From contig NZ_VIGB01000003.1 in NCBI RefSeq assembly GCF_006636205.1, forward strand, positions 4,516,501 through 4,580,500: a DNA stretch of 64,000 nucleotides, written 5' to 3'. The stretch is from Kitasatospora acidiphila. GTDB lineage: Bacteria > Actinomycetota > Actinomycetes > Streptomycetales > Streptomycetaceae. Position 1 is the stretch's first letter; every line of letters begins with the position of its first letter. The position numbers and the translations under genes are program-made. The notes beneath the pieces are model-generated. The model saw only the letters and a program-made list of their open reading frames with translations, made no database searches and was not told where the DNA came from. Positions 8,715 through 15,334 of the stretch are shown piece by piece.

Positions 8715-9767
8715 TCAGACCTGACGGTCCAGCACCCGGTCGAAGTGGGTGGTGGTGTGCCGCACCGTCACGGCCAGCTCGTCCCCCACCGCCGGGGGCT
8801 TGGCGCCGCCGGGCAGGAAGAGGATGCTCACCTGCATGTGCGGCGGCTCGGCGAACCAGAGCTGGCGGCCGTCCCACTGGTACGGCGACAGGGTCCGGTT
8901 GACGGTGGCCAGCCCGGCCCGGGCGATCCCCTTCACCCGGGGCAGCAGCCCGTGCAGGTACTTGGGGGCCTCCATGCCGATGCCGTGCGCGGTGCCGCCG
9001 GAGACCACCAGCAGATGGCCCTCGGACGGCGCCTTGTGCTGCCGGTAGCCGTACCGCTCGCCGCGGCGCACCGCCGTCACGTCCAGCACGGTGGCCCGCG
9101 CCTCCAGCGCCGCCACGTCGCCCAGCCAGAGCCGGGTGCCGATCCGGGAGCGGAACACCGTCTCCGGGTGGTGGCTGGCCAGCTCGGCCGCGCCGGCGGC
9201 GCTCAGATGGCTGAGGTAGACGGTCCTGGCCGGCAGTCCGGCCGCGGTGATCGCGGCCACCCACCCGGCCACCTCGGCGATCGGGCTGCTGCGGTCCGGC
9301 CGGTCCAGCGGCAGGTGCAGCGCGAAGCCCTCGACCCGGCCTGCCCCGGCCTGCGTGCAGTGCGCCAGGTCGGCCCGGGCGATCCCGTGCCGGCGCATGC
9401 TGGTCATGCACTCCACCACCACACGGGCCCCGGCCAGCGCCCGCAGCGCCTCCAGGCCGGCCACGGTGCGCAGCACCCTGGCGGGGGCGTCGGGCCCGGG
9501 CAGCGCCACGGCCGGCTCGCCGACCCGGTACGGGGTGAGCACCAGCACCTCGCCCGGGTAGCCGGCGGCGAGCACCTCGGCCGCCTCCGTCGCGGTGCCG
9601 ACCGCCAGCAGGCCGGTGCCCAGCAGCTCCGCCTCCCGCGCCAGCCGCAGGTTGCCCAGCCCGTAGCCGTTGCCCTTCGCCACCGGCACCAGCCCGGGGA
9701 ACTCGGCCAGCAGGGCGCGCTGGTGGTCCCGCCAGCGGTCGGTGTCCACGTACAGCGAAAGGGTCAT
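8715..9767 (-). CDS. Alanine racemase-like PLP enzyme
   Basis: A 350-residue protein with the fold-type III PLP barrel of alanine racemases. The probable Schiff-base lysine is K31 in PVAKGNGYGLG, matching the KADAYGHG motif of Alr. The C-terminal part (HGIGMEAPKYLHGL, then a segment ending in the DELAV region) resembles the beta-domain but lacks a recognisable catalytic-Tyr motif, so the substrate may not be alanine. ATG 9767 has GGAG nine bases upstream. It follows femX on the same strand after 50 bases, probably as one transcript, so an amino acid used in cell-wall bridging is a reasonable guess. Confidence 0.82.
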   Translation of the reverse strand: MTLSLYVDTDRWRDHQRALLAEFPGLVPVAKGNGYGLGNLRLAREAELLGTGLLAVGTATEAAEVLAAGYPGEVLVLTPYRVGEPAVALPGPDAPARVLRTVAGLEALRALAGARVVVECMTSMRRHGIARADLAHCTQAGAGRVEGFALHLPLDRPDRSSPIAEVAGWVAAITAAGLPARTVYLSHLSAAGAAELASHHPETVFRSRIGTRLWLGDVAALEARATVLDVTAVRRGERYGYRQHKAPSEGHLLVVSGGTAHGIGMEAPKYLHGLLPRVKGIARAGLATVNRTLSPYQWDGRQLWFAEPPHMQVSILFLPGGAKPPAVGDELAVTVRHTTTHFDRVLDRQV

Positions 9768-9817
9768 TGGTGCGCTCCGTGCTGGAGGGGGCGGTGCGGC
9801 GGTGCGGTCGGACGTGG

Positions 9818-10936
9818 TCAGCGGCGCGACATGTAGAGGTCCAGCGCCTTGTGGAGCAGCTTGTTGACCGGGAAGTCCCATTCGCCCAGGTACTCGGCGG
9901 CCTGACCACCCGTGCCCAGTTTGAACTGGATCAGGCCGTAGAGCGGGTCGTCCTCGTCCAGCGTGTCGCTGATCCCGCGCATGTCGTAGACGCCCGCGCC
10001 GAGCGCGTAGGCGTCCCGGATCATCCGCCACTGGACCGCGTTGGACGGCTTGACCTCGCGCTTGTGGTTGGCCGAGGCGCCGTAGGAGTACCAGACGTGC
10101 TGACCGACCGTCAGCATGGTGGTCGCGGCCAGCGGTTCGCCCTGGTGGTAGGCCAGGTAGAGCCGCATCCGGTTGGGGTCCTCGGCGGTCAGCACCTGCC
10201 ACTGGCGCTGGAAGTAGGCCAGCGGGCGCGGGGTGAACTTGTCCCGCTCGGCGGTCAGTGCGTAGAGCTGGTGGAAGACCGGCAGGTCGTCGTAGCCGCC
10301 CTGGACCACCTCCACGCCGCTCTTCTCGGCCTTCTTGATGTTGCGCCGCCACAGCTGGTTGAAGTTGCGCTGGATGTCGTCCAGCGAGCGGTTGGCCAGC
10401 GGCACCTGGAAGACGTAGCGCGGCTGGACGTCACCGAAGCCGGCGCCGCCGTCCTCGCCCTGCCGCCAGCCGGCCTTGCGCAGCCGTTCGGCCACCGCGA
10501 AGGCCCGCGGCTCGTACCAGTCCGGATCCACGTCGCGCAGCCGCTTGGCCTGCCCGCCGGCCACCGCCTCCTTGACGGTCGCGGCGCCCCAGCGGCGGAT
10601 CACCACCGGCGGCCCGATCTTCACCGAGAAGGCGCCCTGCTCCTTCAGGTGGCCCAGCATCGGGCGCAGCCAGCGGTCCAGGTCCTGGTCGAACCAGTCG
10701 ATCACCGGGCCCTCGGGCAGGTAGGCCAGGTAGCGCTTGAGCTTGGGCAGCTGCCGGTAGAGCACCAGGCCGGCACCGACCAGGGTGTTGGAGGCGTCGA
10801 ACCAGCCGATCGACTCATGGCGCCACTCGGACTTGACCTCACCCCAGGAGGGCACCTGCATATGGCTGACGGAGGGCCGACTGCGCACGAAGGCGAGGTG
10901 CTCCTCACGGGTGATCGTCCTCAGACGCAGGCTCAT
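9818..10936 (-). CDS. femX: FemX-like lipid II amino-acid ligase
   Basis: A 372-residue FemABX-family enzyme (tandem GNAT folds) that uses aminoacyl-tRNA to add the first bridge residue, glycine in streptomycetes, to the L,L-diaminopimelate stem of lipid II. Visible hallmarks are QVPSWGEVK near the start, the RNFNQLWRRNIKKAEKSGV segment in the middle and YGASANHKREVKPSNAVQW toward the C-terminus. ATG 10936 has GGGAG ten bases upstream. It is the first gene of a likely two-gene unit with the Alr-like gene. The neighbouring class A PBP and GT87 gene make this an envelope-assembly neighbourhood. Confidence 0.92.
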   Translation of the reverse strand: MSLRLRTITREEHLAFVRSRPSVSHMQVPSWGEVKSEWRHESIGWFDASNTLVGAGLVLYRQLPKLKRYLAYLPEGPVIDWFDQDLDRWLRPMLGHLKEQGAFSVKIGPPVVIRRWGAATVKEAVAGGQAKRLRDVDPDWYEPRAFAVAERLRKAGWRQGEDGGAGFGDVQPRYVFQVPLANRSLDDIQRNFNQLWRRNIKKAEKSGVEVVQGGYDDLPVFHQLYALTAERDKFTPRPLAYFQRQWQVLTAEDPNRMRLYLAYHQGEPLAATTMLTVGQHVWYSYGASANHKREVKPSNAVQWRMIRDAYALGAGVYDMRGISDTLDEDDPLYGLIQFKLGTGGQAAEYLGEWDFPVNKLLHKALDLYMSRR

Positions 10937-10974
10937 GCTCCTGGTGCTCCCTTGGAAGATTTTGTTGACTCTTG

Positions 10975-10980
10975 ACCCTA
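10975..10980 (-). promoter_or_regulatory. Likely -10 element for femX
   Basis: Read on the minus strand this is TAGGGT, a good actinobacterial -10 hexamer, 39 bases upstream of the femX start and downstream of the terminator at 11069-11101. No convincing -35 is seen. Confidence 0.4.
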
Positions 10981-11068
10981 ACGCCCGAAAGGTCCGTTTT
11001 GTGCTGGTCCGGTACGGCGCGTTCGATCGAACCCTAGAGCGGGCGGCGGCGCCGGAGCCCGAGGCAGC

Positions 11069-11101
11069 GAGACGGCGCCCCCGCAGCGGGAGCGCCGTCT
11101 C
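11069..11101 (-). terminator. Terminator of the small membrane protein gene
   Basis: A 10-bp perfect stem (GAGACGGCGC at 11069-11078 with its complement at 11092-11101) plus a partial inner CCC/GGG stem, 52 bases beyond the stop of the minus-strand gene at 11153. It separates that gene from femX. There is no long U tract. Confidence 0.7.
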
Positions 11102-11152
11102 ATGCGCCGTGCTCGCGCCGGGGCTCGCACGGCCGTCGCAACCGGGCGGCGA

Positions 11153-11464
11153 CTAGCCGGCGGTACCGCCGAACAGCCCGCCGTGGGCCAGGGCGATGCC
11201 GAGGCCGAAGGCGCACATCGCGATGCCGATCACCAGGACGAACCGCTCGGCGGTGGTGGCCGAGATGAACTGCCCCCACAGGCCGGTGATCACGCCGACC
11301 AGGCCACTCCAGGAACTCAACAGGTGCAGGTCGTGGAAGAACGACGAGGTGAAGGCCAGCACACCGAGCATGGCGGTCAGCGCGACCAGGGTGTTCTCCC
11401 TGGGGTGCGGGTGGCCGTCGGTGTTGAGGGTGAACGCGGGGACTCGGCGGATGGTCTGTGCCAT
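11153..11464 (-). CDS. Small three-helix membrane protein, unknown function
   Basis: A 103-residue protein with three hydrophobic segments (about residues 26-46, 50-68 and 73-95) and Pro/His/Arg-rich N-terminal residues. A strong GGAGGTGGG lies about eight bases before ATG 11464. Proteins like this commonly sit divergent from rpsF in streptomycetes, but I know of no function. The gene has its own terminator at 11069-11101. Confidence 0.75.
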   Translation of the reverse strand: MAQTIRRVPAFTLNTDGHPHPRENTLVALTAMLGVLAFTSSFFHDLHLLSSWSGLVGVITGLWGQFISATTAERFVLVIGIAMCAFGLGIALAHGGLFGGTAG

Positions 11465-11557
11465 GGAAACCCACCTCCAGCGGGGGCCGGGCGATGCTGA
11501 TGAACCCGTTCTGCCCAGATTGCGCCGCTTGAGACCGGGCGGCAATCGATGGGCGTT

Positions 11558-11586
11558 TTGTTCGGCCGGATGGGTGCGGGTAGGCT
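11558..11586 (+). promoter_or_regulatory. Sigma-70-like promoter of the rpsF operon
   Basis: A -35 TTGTTC (11558-11563) and a -10 TAGGCT (11581-11586) are separated by exactly 17 bases. The predicted transcription start is near 11593, leaving a leader of about 170 bases before rpsF. Confidence 0.6.
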
Positions 11587-11718
11587 GTGCGATCTGCACT
11601 GGTGTATCTGTGCCCCCGCATGCCTTCAAGCAGGTCGCCGGGGGTCGGTTGTCAGACCCGGCCGCTACGGTGGCAGTGGGTCGGTGCACCACCAGTGCCG
11701 ACGCCGTACAACCCTCCT

Positions 11719-11737
11719 GCCACGGAGAGACCGTGGC
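11719..11737 (+). promoter_or_regulatory. Hairpin in the rpsF leader, candidate S6:S18 binding site
   Basis: A 7-bp stem (GCCACGG/CCGTGGC) with a five-base purine loop, ending 14 bases before the AAAGGAGGTG ribosome site of rpsF. In many bacteria an S6:S18 complex binds a CCG-containing leader hairpin to autoregulate rpsF. This hairpin is in the right place and has ACCG in its 3' arm, but I cannot confirm the consensus. Confidence 0.3.
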
Positions 11738-11766
11738 CGTTGAGTCCAAAGGAGGTGGGTTTACCC

Positions 11767-12057
11767 ATGCGTCACTACGAGGTGATGGTCATCCTCGACC
11801 CCTCGGTCGAGGAGCGCGCTGTCTCCCCCCTGATCGAGAGCTTCCTCAACGTCGTCCGCACTGGTGGCGGCACCGTTGAGAAGGTCGACACCTGGGGCCG
11901 TCGTCGCCTGGCGTACGAGATCAAGAAGCAGCCCGAGGGCATCTACTCGGTCATCGACCTCAAGGCCACGCCTGAGGTCGTCAAGGAGCTTGACCGCCAG
12001 CTGTCGCTGAGCGAGCAGGTTCTGCGGACCAAGGTCCTGCGCCCGGACACCCACTGA
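11767..12057 (+). CDS. rpsF: 30S ribosomal protein S6
   Basis: A 96-residue protein of the usual actinobacterial length. It begins MRHYEVMVILDPSVEER and contains the S6 WGRRRLAYEIKKQPEG core. It binds 16S rRNA together with S18 in the 30S platform. An extended AAAGGAGGTGGG ribosome site decides the ATG 11767 start. First gene of the conserved rpsF-ssb-rpsR-rplI operon. Confidence 0.98.
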   Translation: MRHYEVMVILDPSVEERAVSPLIESFLNVVRTGGGTVEKVDTWGRRRLAYEIKKQPEGIYSVIDLKATPEVVKELDRQLSLSEQVLRTKVLRPDTH

Positions 12058-12066
12058 GCCACCTCC

Positions 12067-12084
12067 GGGACCGTTGACGGTCCC
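12067..12084 (+). other. Hairpin between rpsF and ssb
   Basis: GGGACCGT and ACGGTCCC form a perfect 8-bp stem with a two-base gap, ten bases after the rpsF stop. It has no U tract. It may tune read-through or mRNA stability, allowing more S6 than downstream products. Confidence 0.4.
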
Positions 12085-12097
12085 GAGGGCTCGCGTC

Positions 12098-12119
12098 CGA
12101 TGTTTCACGTGAAACATCG
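12098..12119. promoter_or_regulatory. parS: parS site between rpsF and ssb
   Basis: TGTTTCACGTGAAACA (12101-12116) is again a perfect parS core, with a 22-bp total palindrome. It is the second site in the window, 10.3 kb from the first, and lies inside the ribosomal operon, in the 99 bases before ssb. ParB loading here would sit on a highly transcribed unit. Confidence 0.94.
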
Positions 12120-12156
12120 CTGAACGGAACTCCTCCTCCCGAGAGGTCAGCACACC

Positions 12157-12765
12157 ATGGCAGGCGAGACCGTCATCACCCTCGTCGGCAATCTCGTCGA
12201 CGACCCCGAGCTGCGTTTCACCCCCTCGGGTGCGGCGGTCGCGAAGTTCCGCATCGCGTCCACTCCCCGCACCTTCGACCGCCAGACCAACGAGTGGAAG
12301 GACGGCGAAAGCCTCTTCCTCACGTGCAACGTCTGGCGTCAGCCGGCGGAGAACGTGGCCGAGTCGCTGCAGCGCGGCATGCGCGTGATCGTGCAGGGCC
12401 GACTGCGCCAGCGGTCTTACGAGACCAAGGAAGGCGAGAAGCGGACGGTCTTCGAGGTCGAGGTCGACGAGGTCGGCCCGAGCCTGCGTTCGGCGACCGC
12501 CAAGGTGACCCGGGCCAACCGCGGCCCCGGTGGCGGTGGCGGTGGTGGCTTTGGCGGCGGCCCGCAGCAGGGCGGCGGCCAGGGCGGCTGGGGTGGCCAG
12601 GGCGGCAACCAGGGTGGCGGCAGCTGGGGTGGCAACTCCGGCGGCGGCCAGTCCGGCCCGTCCGACGACCCGTGGGCGTCCAGTGCGCCGTCCGGCGGCA
12701 ACGCCGGTGGCGGTGGCTGGGGTGCGCCTTCGGGTGGCGGCTACTCGGAAGAGCCTCCGTTCTAG
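12157..12765 (+). CDS. ssb: Single-stranded DNA-binding protein
   Basis: A 202-residue SSB. The OB fold occupies about residues 1-112 (GETVITLVGNLVDDPELRF; VWRQPAENVAESLQRGMRV). A long Gly/Gln/Trp-rich linker (about 118-190) follows, then an acidic tip ending EEPPF that recruits partner proteins. It protects ssDNA during replication and repair. GAGAGG lies about ten bases before the ATG. The operon position between S6 and S18 is universal in this group. Confidence 0.98.
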   Translation: MAGETVITLVGNLVDDPELRFTPSGAAVAKFRIASTPRTFDRQTNEWKDGESLFLTCNVWRQPAENVAESLQRGMRVIVQGRLRQRSYETKEGEKRTVFEVEVDEVGPSLRSATAKVTRANRGPGGGGGGGFGGGPQQGGGQGGWGGQGGNQGGGSWGGNSGGGQSGPSDDPWASSAPSGGNAGGGGWGAPSGGGYSEEPPF

Positions 12766-12840
12766 AGCTGACAGATTTCGTGCGACCCGGGGCCCGTCGC
12801 TGCGACGGACCCGGATCGTGATCCTCATTTGGAGCACACC

Positions 12841-13077
12841 ATGGCGAAGCCGCCTGCTCGCAAGCCGAAGAAGAAGGTTTGCGTCTTCTGCAAGGACAAG
12901 GTCAACTACGTTGACTACAAGGACACGAACCTGCTGCGGAAGTTCATCTCCGACCGCGGCAAGATCCGTGCCCGCCGGGTCACCGGCAACTGCACCCAGC
13001 ACCAGCGTGACGTCGCCACGGCCGTGAAGAACAGCCGTGAGATGGCGCTGCTGCCCTACACCAGCACCGCGCGCTAA
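12841..13077 (+). CDS. rpsR: 30S ribosomal protein S18, zinc-ribbon form
   Basis: A 78-residue protein. A basic N-terminus precedes the zinc-ligand set C14xxC17 and C51xxH54, so this is the zinc-binding (C+) paralogue; streptomycetes usually carry a second, zinc-independent S18 elsewhere under Zur control. The core VNYVDYKDTNLLRKFIS is typical S18. ATG 12841 is preferred over ATG 12829 because of GGAG eight bases before it and because family proteins begin MAKPP. Confidence 0.97.
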   Translation: MAKPPARKPKKKVCVFCKDKVNYVDYKDTNLLRKFISDRGKIRARRVTGNCTQHQRDVATAVKNSREMALLPYTSTAR

Positions 13078-13094
13078 GAGAGGGTGACCGAAGA

Positions 13095-13535
13095 ATGAAG
13101 ATCATCCTCACCCACGAGGTCGCCGGCCTCGGCAGCGCCGGCGAGGTCGTCGAGGTCAAGGACGGCTACGCCCGCAACTTCCTGGTCCCGCGTGGCTTCG
13201 CCATCCGCTGGACCAAGGGCGGCCAGAAGGACGTCGACGCGATCCGTCGCGCTCGCAAGATCCACGAGATCCAGACCATCGAGGCGGCCAACGAGGTCAA
13301 GGCCACCCTCGAGGGCCTGCAGCTGAAGCTGAAGGTGCGCTCCGGTGACGCCGGCCGCCTGTTCGGCTCGGTCACCCAGGCCGACGTCGTCGAGGCCGTC
13401 AAGGCCGCCGGCGGCCCGGCGGTGGACAAGCGCGCCGTCACGATCGCCTCGCCGATCAAGACCGTGGGCACCCACAAGGTCGCCGTCAAGCTCCACGCTG
13501 ACGTTCAGGCCAACCTCGACCTGGTCGTCGCCTGA
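13095..13535 (+). CDS. rplI: 50S ribosomal protein L9
   Basis: A 146-residue protein with the full L9 architecture: N-terminal rRNA-binding domain (KIILTHEVAGLGSAGEVVEVK, residues 2-22, with GYARNFLVPRG), long connecting helix and C-terminal domain. It follows rpsR by 17 bases with GAGAGGGTGA as ribosome site, and ends the operon before a strong terminator. Confidence 0.98.
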   Translation: MKIILTHEVAGLGSAGEVVEVKDGYARNFLVPRGFAIRWTKGGQKDVDAIRRARKIHEIQTIEAANEVKATLEGLQLKLKVRSGDAGRLFGSVTQADVVEAVKAAGGPAVDKRAVTIASPIKTVGTHKVAVKLHADVQANLDLVVA

Positions 13536-13560
13536 GTCCAGGCGCACCACTGGTCGTGAC

Positions 13561-13609
13561 CCCGAGGGCCGGGGCCTCCCGCATGGGAGGCCCCGGCCCT
13601 CGGGCGTTT
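13561..13609 (+). terminator. Terminator of the rpsF-rplI operon
   Basis: A perfect 20-bp stem (13561-13580 with 13585-13604), GCAT loop, then CGTTT. It lies between convergent rplI and the MATE gene and could work in both directions. Confidence 0.93.
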
Positions 13610-13668
13610 CCGGACTGATCGAAGGCCCGCGCAGTTCAGGCCCGCACAGTGCGGGCCGGCCCTGCTGC

Positions 13669-15027
13669 TCAGGCCCGGACCGCGCCGGTGACCAGCCAGC
13701 GGCCGGTGCGCATCCGGCCGACCAGGAAGGCCGCGCGGACCAGCATCATCAGGTTCATCGCCCACCAGAGGCCGGCCAGTCCGCCGCCCAGCGCCGGCAG
13801 GGCCAGTGCCACCGGCGCGAAGACCGCCAGGGTGGCGAGCATCGCCCAGGCCAGGTACCGGCCGTCGCCGGCGCCCATCAGCACCCCGTCCAGCACGAAG
13901 GCCAGCCCGCAGGCCGGCTCGGTCAGCGCGAGCAGCACCAGCACCCCGGTCAGCTGGTGCCGCACCCCGGGGTCGGCGGTGAACAGCGGCGTGTAGAGCG
14001 GTCCCGCGACCACCGTCAGCAGCCCGAGCACCACTCCGGAGCCGATCCCCCACTGGGTCATCCGCCGGGTCGCCGCCCGCGCGCCGACCGGGTCGCCGGC
14101 CCCCAGGCAGCGCCCGATGATCGCCTGCCCGGCGATCGCGATGGCGTCCAGCGCGAACGCCAGGAAGCTCCACAGCGTCATCGCGATCTGATGGGCCGCG
14201 ACCTGCTGGTCTCCCAGCCGGGCGGCCACCGCGGTGGCGAGCACCAGGATCGCCCGCAGCGACAGGGTGCGGACCAGCAGCGGCCCGCCCGCCCGGGCAC
14301 AGGCCCGGATCCCGGCCGGGTGCGGCCGCAGCCCGGCCCGCTCCCGCCGGGCGCCGCGCACCACCACGGCCAGGTAGACCGCCGCCATCCCGGTCTGCGC
14401 CAGCACCGTGCCCCAGGCCGAGCCGGCCACCCCGAGCCCCGCGCCGTAGACCAGCCCCACGTTGAGCAGCAGATTGGCGGAGAACGACCCGATGGCCACC
14501 AGCAGCGGGGTCCGGGTGTCCTGCAGGCCGCGCAGCACCCCGGTGGCCGCCAGCACCAGCAGCATCGCCGGGATCCCGAGCGCGCTGATCCGCAGGTAGG
14601 TCACCGCGTACGGCGCGGCGGTGCTCGACGCGCCCAGTGCGCCGGCCACTCCGGGCGCCAGCAGGTAGCACAGCAGGGCCAGCGGCAACCCCAGCAGTAC
14701 GGCCAGCCAGAGGCCGTCCAGACCCTGCTGGACGGCCGCCCGGCGGTCCCCGGCACCGATCCGCCGGGCCACCGCCGCGGTGGTGGCGTAGGCGAGGAAG
14801 ACGAACACCCCGGTCAGCGTGGTGAGCGCGGTGCCCGCCACCCCGAGGCCGGCCAGCTGGGCGGTGCCCAGGTGCCCGACGATCGCCGAGTCGCCGATCA
14901 GGAACAGCGGTTCCGCGACCAGGGCGCCGAAGGCCGGGATCGCCAGGGCGAGGATCTCCCGGTCGTACCGGCGGTGGGGGCCCCTCCCGGCAGAGCGCGG
15001 GGGGAGGTCGAATGTGCGAGCGGGCAT
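13669..15027 (-). CDS. MATE-family efflux transporter (DinF-like)
   Basis: A 452-residue polytopic protein with about 12 membrane segments. The two MATE halves are recognisable: ILALAIPAFGALVAEPLFLIGDSAIVGHLG at the N-terminus and the ALDAIAIAGQAIIGRCLGAG segment in the second half. It should export drugs or metabolites using Na+ or H+. I took ATG 15027 as start; no clear ribosome site is seen and an upstream in-frame ATG at 15090 would translate through a DnaA box. Codons about 6-18 overlap a streptomycete palindromic repeat (14974-15009), so this N-terminus varies by insertion. Divergent from dnaB. Confidence 0.88.
   Translation of the reverse strand: MPARTFDLPPRSAGRGPHRRYDREILALAIPAFGALVAEPLFLIGDSAIVGHLGTAQLAGLGVAGTALTTLTGVFVFLAYATTAAVARRIGAGDRRAAVQQGLDGLWLAVLLGLPLALLCYLLAPGVAGALGASSTAAPYAVTYLRISALGIPAMLLVLAATGVLRGLQDTRTPLLVAIGSFSANLLLNVGLVYGAGLGVAGSAWGTVLAQTGMAAVYLAVVVRGARRERAGLRPHPAGIRACARAGGPLLVRTLSLRAILVLATAVAARLGDQQVAAHQIAMTLWSFLAFALDAIAIAGQAIIGRCLGAGDPVGARAATRRMTQWGIGSGVVLGLLTVVAGPLYTPLFTADPGVRHQLTGVLVLLALTEPACGLAFVLDGVLMGAGDGRYLAWAMLATLAVFAPVALALPALGGGLAGLWWAMNLMMLVRAAFLVGRMRTGRWLVTGAVRA
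14974..15009. repeat. Streptomycete GTGGGGGC-type palindromic repeat, copy 1
   Basis: GTGGGGGCCCCTCCCGG, an eight-base spacer, then a GCGGGGGGAGG arm, inside the N-terminal codons of the MATE gene. Related elements occur at 20632-20675 and 24607-24622. Such GTGGGGGCACCTCCC...GGGGGAG elements are widespread in Streptomyces-type genomes. Confidence 0.6.
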
Positions 15028-15040
15028 GGTGGCACGGTAG

Positions 15041-15239
15041 CCATCCACAGGGGGGCGCAGGGTGGTGCGGGTGTGTGAAGTTTTTCTCATGCACAGCCAG
15101 TGGACAGAGTTCCCGCAGGTCAGCGAGTTGACACCGAAGAGATCGTCTGGTTATCCACAGGGCTGTCCCCATGCTTGTGCACAGGTTTCGGGCTGTTGTC
15201 CACAGACTTGGGAGAGTCATCCACACCCCCTGTGGATAA
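15041..15239. promoter_or_regulatory. Cluster of five DnaA boxes upstream of dnaB
   Basis: Five sites match the streptomycete DnaA-box consensus (T/C)(T/C)(G/A/C)TCCACA: CCATCCACA 15041-15049, TTATCCACA 15151-15159, TTGTCCACA 15196-15204 and TCATCCACA 15217-15225 on the plus strand, and TGTGGATAA 15231-15239 on the minus strand. The last two are only five bases apart and face each other. The cluster fills the 307-base MATE/dnaB divergent gap (15028-15334), which holds no gene. It suggests DnaA control of dnaB or a DnaA-titrating site. Confidence 0.85.
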
Positions 15240-15334
15240 CTCGGGTGATCCGGCTTGGCCCTGGCCAGGCCGTCCCCGTAGCGTGGTCGTTCACCCTTCG
15301 CACCACTCGCACGCTCGCTGAACGGGGATCACGC

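Noticed and set aside
4189..9909. A 1906-codon open frame on the minus strand
   Set aside because: It is antisense to the PBP and GT87 genes and arises from GC-rich codon bias; no family motifs are seen, and only its 3' neighbours have real homologues in another frame.
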